DNA from: Conidiobolus incongruus B7586
Lineage: Eukaryota > Entomophthoromycota > Entomophthoromycetes > Entomophthorales > Conidiobolaceae
Length of the DNA: 18,930 nucleotides
Direction: 5' to 3'
Assembly (NCBI GenBank): GCA_000697335.1
Contig: JNEM01016268.1
Location: 1-18,930, forward strand
The notes under the pieces are model-generated. The model had not been told where the DNA came from. It did no database searches and saw nothing but the letters and a program-made list of their open reading frames with translations. Of this stretch, positions 12,171-18,930 are shown piece by piece. Numbering within the stretch: the stretch's first letter is position 1; each line of letters begins with the position of its first letter. A program made the translations under genes and the position numbers.

Positions 12171-13422
12171 ATTTTTAAAATATTAATTATTATATAGTAT
12201 ATTTATTTTTCAAAAAGTATTCAATACTAATCATTAAATATTATATATAAATAATAATAATTGAAATTTATATTATAAAATTTTGAATATAATAATTTTA
12301 TAGATGATAATTTAATAAAGAGTAATATATTTCAGTTGATTGAATATGAATTTTGTTGACAATTAGGAGTGTTACTATATTGAGTAAATTGCTGCACCTA
12401 TTAAATTTGAATTTTAAAGCAAATTGAATGGTTTGACGTGGCAATTGATGAATATCTAATATTTAATGTTTTATAAATTATTAACAATATATTAAGTGTA
12501 CTTGTAATAGGTATGGATTGAATTACAATTATATTCTGGACTATTATATTATAATTTGAATAAAGATAATAATATTATTACATACACTTGTTATACAACT
12601 CTTCAAATAAAATTTATTAATTGAATATAAACAACTGAAACCAAAAATATAGATAATAACAAAGTAATAAGATTCAGAGTATTAAAATTTGATTAATGGT
12701 ATAATAATTATTATTATAATCGAATTTATTTGATGCTTTTTTCATTATTGAAGTGTTTTATTTTGCATTATACTATTATTGTTGTTATATTTTCAGGCAG
12801 TTAATATGTTAATAAAAATCAAATCTTCGTTGATGTCGATAAAATAGCCTTTTAGGCCTGCTATTTCATTTACAATTTGATTTTTTTACACAAGATATTT
12901 TACAAATATCCCCAATCAAATATGGTAAGAACCAATTGGATTATATTCAATTAAATTGGTAATTTGATATTAGTAATATATATATATTTCTTATTAATTG
13001 ATGTTTAATTAATTCAAAATATTTATTCTTGATAAAATCGTAATCTTCGTTTATTATCATATTTAAAAACAAGATTGAATATAACAATACAATAATTTTG
13101 AAATATGCTAAATTTTATAATAGGCAATATAAAAACTCTGTTATAACCAACATATCATATTTGAAAAGTGTGATCTCAATAATTTCAACTGATAAAAACT
13201 TAAAGACATTACCATAGTTTTGAGTTAATGACATTTAGTATTGGTTAGACATCTAAAATCTAATTTATTTTAGGTTATATAAAAAGGAACTTAAATAGTC
13301 AAATTTTCAAAGCTTTTAATTATAATTTATTAAATTTATAAAATTCAATAATAGTTTTAACTCTACAAAAAGTATCATTTATTATTATCCATAAAATTAA
13401 TAATAATTACAAAAGTGCAAAA
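12171..13422. other. AT-rich spacer upstream of SEC16
   Basis: No frame is open for a credible length. This stretch must contain the SEC16 promoter, which reads leftward from 12171, but no distinct element is visible. The only structured piece is the nested inverted repeat at 12814-12885. Confidence 0.65.
12814..12885. repeat. Nested inverted repeat, two stacked stems
   Basis: An outer perfect 11-bp stem (AAAAATCAAAT at 12814-12824 with ATTTGATTTTT at 12875-12885) encloses an inner 7-bp stem (AAATAGC at 12842-12848 with GCTATTT at 12860-12866). The inner loop is CTTTTAGGCCT. The element lies alone in the SEC16 upstream spacer. It could be a small structured RNA, the end of a lost element, or chance in AT-rich DNA; it matches no RNA family that I recognise. 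Confidence 0.4.
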
Positions 13423-14780
13423 ATGTTTGGTTTTGAATCTGATGAATATGCTCAAGAAATAGTATATAAATCCACAATTTGAAAATAGAAATAATAATAT
13501 AATAATATTACGATATTAATAAAGGTTATAAGGGAAGACTGTGGTGACAAAGTCGTATTATCAAAAACCAGAAGCTCATAATATAAATAATATTGCTATT
13601 TTGAAAATTAACAAATGAATATATATATAATGAAGTTAAGCATCTCCTGAACCAGCGACAGGACTTTAACTAACTAGGATAATATCTATCGATATCAACC
13701 AGGTAAACCATACAATGCAAACTCGAATTAATTTTACTTTCAAAACAATTCTATTGGGTATATATATTTGGACCAAAATTTATAATTGAATTTCGATTTG
13801 AAACTGAATAACTAACCTAATAAATAACAAAGCCAGGTATAATATCTAGTGTTAACCACCAATGATGGACATACCGAAAAGTTTAAATGCTATGAAGATG
13901 TTAAAGCCAGCCGTAACGCTGAAATATACTCATTAATCATGAAGAATTTATGAAAATTTAACCGCTTCAGGAGGTTTCTAGCAAATACGAAGAACACTTT
14001 GTCTATCATTCACCATAACTTGGGGTAACCCAAAGATTAGCACACTGTTTGAAAGAATATTATATATAATTACAAAAACAATTATCATTTAACAATTGAA
14101 ACTGATAAAAATCCAATTATTTAATGTTTGGACACTAATTACAGCCAATATTATCGAGTTTGAGATTAAGAGTGATTTGCCCGAGTCTTCAATGTTGAAA
14201 GTAAATATAGCCAGGACGGTCACTCTAAATCAACAGCCAATGTAAATGACTTTAATCAAATTGAACTTGCTCACTTTACAGATGAAGGCCATTTTATTCA
14301 TACCACAAGTTGAAAGCTGATCGTGTGTAACCAAAATTGCGATTGTATTGAGGAATGTTAATCAAAGCCCCTTATCATTATTTAAAGTATACATTAAAAG
14401 TCAAATTAAATAAGAATGAGAAATCAGATGCAATTGCAGATGAGGATATCTTCAAAAGTGTTTGTTTTGTATCAGTGAAGTTACTAGCTGAGTACGAATT
14501 ATTGAATATTATCTTTATGAATTAGATGAAATTCGAAAAGATATTATTTTAAAGATTGTCTGTATGCTAAGTTGGGAGACTTAAGATAGAAATCATGTGG
14601 TTAACTTTAGGCAAGTGGAGCTATTTCCACGCTACCTTAAATTAAATGATAAGTGTAAATTGCCCCGTCTTGTGTCTACGAAGATTCCAAGTCATTTCCA
14701 AGGTTGTGCTTATTTTCAGTTAAATTAAAGATCAAGAATTGAATTTTGAACCATGGCTTGAAGATTCTAAATATTTGGAA
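13423..14780 (+). pseudogene. Coding-like, frame-broken block with arrestin-fold-like motifs (tentative)
   Basis: This block is richer in G and C than the spacers around it and reads like coding DNA in short stretches, but no plus-strand frame stays open beyond about 56 codons (14355-14522). It opens with a well-placed ATG (MFGFESDEYAQEI, 13423-13461). In order follow VIREDCGDKV (13525), DNIYRYQP (13678), DGHTEKFKCYEDVKAS (13864), YEEHFVYHSP (13986), TWGNPKIST (14018), IIEFEIKSDLPESS (14150) and LKYTLKVKL (14382). The order Tyr-x-Pro-Gly, FEFEIxxxLPES, RYxLKV recalls the N-domain of fungal alpha-arrestins; DGHTEKF also recalls Vps26, which has the same fold. One intron (13462-13524, 63 nt) is plausible, but others I tried are longer than is usual here or do not restore frame. 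It may be a decayed host gene or a real gene with many introns. I am unsure of the family. Confidence 0.35.
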
Positions 14781-15297
14781 GAATGAGACACTTTAATTTG
14801 TTGATTATATATATATATATATGAATAAAGTTATAATACGTTTCAATATCATTATCTATTTATATTCAATCATTGATTGATTCCTACTTTTAAATATAAA
14901 TTATGCGATGTTATTGAATATTCAATTTACACTATGATTAAAATATAAATAATTTTTATTAATCACTATTATCAATTTGGCAATGTTAAAATATAATTAA
15001 ATATCTATACCTTTAAATTATTTTTGATTTATAGTTAATCTTAAGAATTTAAAATCAGTACTTAATCATAGTAGCCAATATAATCATTAGATAAGTGATG
15101 AAAATCAACGCACTCTTCAATATTTTAGAATATTCATAAAAATATTTTTTACCACAGTTGATAATTTATTAATATAGTAATTTAATTTGAAAATTCTAAT
15201 GATAATTTTTTTTAATTTCTAACAAATAGAACAAATATAAAAATCAGTTTATGAATTGTGATTGCTATTTCTTTCCATATAGCTTGAACTTTTACCA

Positions 15298-15303
15298 CAC
15301 GTG
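15298..15303. promoter_or_regulatory. CACGTG E-box, candidate Pho4/NUC-1 site for PHO81
   Basis: CACGTG sits within the palindrome ACACGTGT (15297-15304), 858 bases before the PHO81 ATG. It is the only CACGTG I found in the roughly 4 kb spacer; at this base composition chance alone would give far fewer than one. The bHLH factors Pho4 (yeast) and NUC-1 (Neurospora) bind this core and activate phosphate-starvation genes, including yeast PHO81 itself. The distance is long for a fungal promoter, so the link is an inference. Confidence 0.35.
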
Positions 15304-15698
15304 TAATACAGAATTTAATTAATTGGCTTAATTTTATTCAATAGAAACCAAGAGTACTAATAATCACAAGCTATAAAGTTCTCAAAATATATTTTCATTA
15401 TATTATTCAATACTATTTCATGTTTATTGAATTATATACATTACGTGGTCATGTCAAATGAGTTATAATCCATATTGTATTATTACAAAAGAATATTTAA
15501 CTGTACAATTGCAGAGTTATTGATGTCATAAGTAAAATCTAAAATTTAGTTTATATTGAATATTTGAAAACTTTGATTTAATTGGAGATAATGGTTGATC
15601 TAGATTTGATGATTATATCATATATTATAGCTCCACCCGATATTCAATTAATGTAATACAATAGCTAGTTTTAATGGAAAGTATATTAAAAAAATCTC

Positions 15699-15744
15699 AG
15701 GGACTTGGACTATGTTGAGTATGATGAAAATATGGCCAGTCCCT
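15699..15744. repeat. Short imperfect hairpin
   Basis: AGGGACT at 15699-15705 pairs with AGTCCCT at 15738-15744. The stem extends by two more pairs (GG with CC) past one bulged T, leaving a loop of about 27 nt. It is unusually G+C-rich for this spacer. No function can be assigned. Confidence 0.35.
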
Positions 15745-16066
15745 TATAACACGAGAATGTGGTCAATTGATTGGCTATTAGAGTACTTATTTTAAAGAAT
15801 GATTTGACTTGGCTTGAGATTATATGGGTAAATAGCATATGCTAAAATTTGAATGATGAAAATTATTTTAAATATATTGCCTGTGCACATTAATTTTGCA
15901 AAAACCAATTTTTATAAATATTTGCTCTCTTTAATTATTAATTGATTTAATATCACTACTTATAGTGTTACAATATAATTTCATCAATTCTTACACTCTT
16001 CGATCTGTATCCATCATCAACAGAATATCATTATATATTTCATATTTATTCGAATTGATTAGTTAT

Positions 16067-16108
16067 TAGTAAATAGTAAATAGTAAATAGTAAATAGTAA
16101 ATAGTTAA
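16067..16108. repeat. 7-bp tandem repeat (TAGTAAA) ahead of PHO81
   Basis: Five perfect TAGTAAA units run from 16067 to 16101, followed by one variant TAGTTAA. The array ends 52 bases before the PHO81 start codon, so it falls in the core promoter or 5' leader. It is a minisatellite-like tract likely to vary in copy number between strains. Confidence 0.9.
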
Positions 16109-16160
16109 TAATCAAAATTGTAATTTGGTAGTCTCAATTATTTATTTTGAATACCAAAAA

Positions 16161-18930
16161 ATGAAGGTAGTTTAATTATTTCTTTTCGCTTTTAATGATC
16201 TAATTTCGATTAAGTTTGGAAAACAAATACAAAATCAAGCAATTCCAGAATGGAGTCACCATTATATGAATTATAAAGGATTGAAAAAAATAATAGGTCA
16301 AGTAGCTCCCTCTCCCAATGGACTGATCACAGTTGCAAGTACCAGTCACGCACTCTCTTCCGACCCTCCCTCCCAACTCGAACCAATTTCCGTAAACGAA
16401 CAACCAGAACCTGGAAATAAGCCTTTTTTCTTCTTTAGGCTAGAGCGTGAATTAGAAAAGGTATTTTCTTATTTATATTTTAACTATTTATGCTAATACA
16501 TAAAACAAAAATAGGTCAACGCTTTTTATTTAGTCAAGGAGTCGGAACTTAGAGCTAGAGCTAGATCACTTATTGATAAAAAGCGTGTACTCTCAAGTAA
16601 ACAGCAATCAGTACCTGCTTTAGGTCAACTGAGAGCTTTGAGAAGTGGTTTTATTCAATTTCAACAAGATTTAAACAAACTTCAAGTAATATATTTCCAA
16701 GCTAACTGATCACTTAAATTAAATAGATTATTTTATAGCAATTTGTTGAAATTAATGCCACTGGTTTTAGAAAAATTTTAAAGAAGTGGGACAAGCGGTC
16801 AAGAACATCAACTAAGGAATTATATTTGACCTTACAAGTTGAAAAACAACCTTGTTTTAATCAAGATATTGTCGCTGAATTATCCGATTCTATAACTACT
16901 TGTCTCAATGAGATAGATCAAATATTGGAAGGCCATGATGACGACGAAGATAATCCACCCAGCCCATCTCAGTTTACTTCATCTCCCGCAAATGATCTTG
17001 AGGCTGAGTTGTACCAAGCATTATGTACCGGTCAACCACCTCTAGTGCAGGAAGTTTTAGACCGCCGTCATCACATTCCAAATAAAGATAACATTGACTT
17101 TATCAGCCCAGTTGTTTGGAGAGCTTGCTCTGAATCTAGGGCTGGAGAATGTCTTGATTTACTCGTTCGCACAGGTCTTGTTAATTTTAGTTACATTGAT
17201 GATCTGAATCACCGCACGTGTCTGCACGAAGCTGCAATCAATGGTCAATTAGATTTGGTTAAACTCACTGTCGAAAAAAATAACCCAATCAATCGTCCGG
17301 ATATTTATGGTAGAACCCCTCTACATTACATAGCAATGTATGGTTATGAAGACTGTGCTCAACATCTTTTAACTCACAAGGCAGATATTAACGCAGTTGA
17401 CCATGAAGGCTTTACTCCTTTGCTATACACAATTACTTCAGGTCATCCTAAATTAGTGAACTCTTTCCTTGATTATGAATCGCAGCAATTGGATCTTCAC
17501 CCCAGTTATCCCCAAGCATTGCTATTAGCTTGTCAGTTTGGCCATGCTTCAGTTGTTAAAACACTTCTGGATCGTAAAGTACCTATCGAATTTGATCCCG
17601 ATGGCTTGGGTCCTCTTCACTTAGCTTGCCGCGGTGGTCATAGTGAAGTAGCGAAGCTTTTGACTGAGCATGATGGCATTGACTTGGACCGCTTGGATAG
17701 GGACCATGGTTGGACACCTCTTTTCTATGCGGCTAGCGAGGGCCACACTTCATGTGTCGAAGTACTATTGGCCTCTGGTTGCCACCCCAATCCTTTAGAT
17801 GAATCAGGATCTACCCCATTAGAATATGCTGCCATCCAGGGTCATGTTGACTGTGTTCAGCTCCTCTTAGACTTTAGGACTACGTCATCTAAATATCCTC
17901 CTAAACAAGCTACCAAAGCAATCACCCCTCCAAAAGATGATGAATTTGGTCAATTATCAGAACTAGATCAGATCCCTTCACTTTCACTGCCACCACCGAT
18001 CATTCCTTTCCGTATATATGGTCACAACTACCTTGATCAGCGTCATCTCGTCTCGATCAGACTCGGGCATTTAACTCCACAGGGCACACTTCAACCACCC
18101 GTTCACTTGTACGGAAATGCTCGGTTGTCAAGTCTCAAATTGATTATTACACCTAAACCAGATACTGGATTAATTCCTCAGAATATCATCCTTCCATTGG
18201 TAGACGAACGCGAAGTATATCATTTTGAAATTGAAAATCTCGAAAATTTCAGCTTAGAGTTTGAGCTATTCCCCACTTTTGGTTCTAAGGTCATTGGTAA
18301 AGCTGCAGCCCTTCCTGCAAATTTCAAGACACCAACTTATCTTGGTAAAGAGGATAATACCCGAATTGGAAGCCGTGGAAAATGTACCTGCCCTCTATTT
18401 GATACCCATCTAAAAGTAGTTGGAGAAGTATTCTTTGAATTTGAAATCATCAAACCTTTTGATAATGTTCATCTTGAAGTTGGGGGTCAAATTGAGACAT
18501 ATTGGAAGGCAACCAACCAAACTCCAGTTTCCTCTATCACATCCAGCAGCTTCAACTCAAATCACCACAATACGTCCCCTACCTCTACCATGTCATTTAT
18601 CACTGCATCTTCTCTTGCCCAGGAATATTTGCAACTTGTTGTCCAAGTAACCAAAGATCTTGTACCAGTCGTCTATCCTGAATGGTTCTTACCTTTGGCA
18701 GCTCTACCCATTGCAGTGTCTCACGTTACTTCTGATCAATTTGCTAAGATGAATCCTCACCCTGAAAAGACTGGCAATATAGTTTGGGATCAGATTACTG
18801 ATATGGTTGAATTACGCAATAATTTACACAACTCTTTCATGACTCTAGAAGAAGTACTCAAGGTACTACCATCGGGTGTTGGAATTAATGTTGACTTACG
18901 TTATCCCACTGATGACGACGCTGCTCAACT
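16161..18930 (+). CDS. PHO81: PHO81/NUC-2-type SPX-ankyrin-GDPD phosphate-signalling protein, 3' partial
   Basis: In yeast and Neurospora this protein inhibits the Pho80-Pho85 type cyclin-CDK when phosphate is low; its SPX domain senses inositol pyrophosphates. Exons: 16161-16166, 16215-16460, 16515-16685, 16739 to the window end (871 codons, last one incomplete). The first exon codes only Met-Lys. The SPX domain (about 1-195) has FGKQIQ, YMNYKGLKKI (19-28), FFFFRLERELEK and FRKILKKWDK (151-160), with the basic residues of the phosphate-binding patch. Seven to eight ankyrin repeats span about 275-520. Then come FPTFGSKVIGKAAALP and LKVVGEVFFEFEIIKPF, and the start of the GDPD-like region (YLQLVVQVTKDLVPVVYPEW; LKVLPSGVGINVDLRYP). 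That spelling fits the non-catalytic PHO81/NUC-2 type better than the enzyme Gde1, but the decisive C-terminus lies outside. Introns are 48, 54 and 53 nt, all in the first 600 bases. Confidence 0.9.

Larger units (their letters stand above)
14781..16160. other. AT-rich spacer upstream of PHO81
   Basis: No open frame of note on either strand. It starts with a short (AT)n run near 14805-14822. It contains an imperfect hairpin (15699-15744), a lone CACGTG box (15298-15303) and, just before the PHO81 start, a 7-bp tandem repeat (16067-16108). The PHO81 promoter must lie here. Confidence 0.65.

Noticed and set aside
16200-16403. 67-codon minus-strand frame
   Set aside because: Antisense shadow of PHO81 exon 2, which encodes an unmistakable SPX domain on the plus strand.
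16266-16496. PHO81 start at the internal ATG 16266
   Set aside because: This would cut off the first SPX helix (FGKQIQNQAIPEW), which is encoded in frame just upstream and joins Met-Lys through a valid intron.
17216-17221. CACGTG boxes within coding DNA (also near 9353)
   Set aside because: They lie in conserved coding exons of PHO81 and SEC16, where codon choice explains them.

Overview
The window is nuclear DNA from an AT-rich fungus. The evidence is short spliceosomal introns (47-56 nt), one of which carries an exact TACTAAC branch site, together with a fungal-type SPX-ankyrin PHO81/NUC-2 protein and the SEC16 and Aquarius genes. The exact lineage cannot be fixed from the sequence. Very AT-rich spacers and multi-intron genes would suit an early-diverging fungus or a Taphrinomycotina-like lineage. 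I saw no bacterial or viral genes, rRNA, tRNA or intact transposon.

Layout. Positions 1-1504 are AT-rich non-coding DNA, with a sharply CA/TG-depleted core at 541-840. Positions 1505-6100 (+) hold a complete six-exon Aquarius (intron-binding spliceosomal helicase) gene of 1443 residues. Positions 6101-7557 are a spacer between convergent genes. Positions 7558-12170 (-) hold a complete six-exon SEC16 gene of 1454 residues. Positions 12171-16160 are a long head-to-head spacer. It holds a coding-like but frame-broken block (about 13423-14780) with arrestin-fold-like motifs, a nested inverted repeat, a lone CACGTG box and a 7-bp tandem repeat. Positions 16161-18930 (+) hold the first 871 codons of a PHO81/NUC-2-type SPX-ankyrin-GDPD protein that runs off the window; its first coding exon is only 6 nt.

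The three intact genes do not form a pathway: one acts in splicing, one in COPII vesicle formation and one in phosphate sensing. The window looks like ordinary housekeeping sequence, and I found no convincing new multi-gene system. The best leads are the RIP-like dinucleotide pattern at the left end, the near absence of G at intron position +5 (12 of 13 introns), and the unexplained coding-like block between SEC16 and PHO81. All three exon models were built by hand; each junction keeps frame, and the two complete models have lengths divisible by three.
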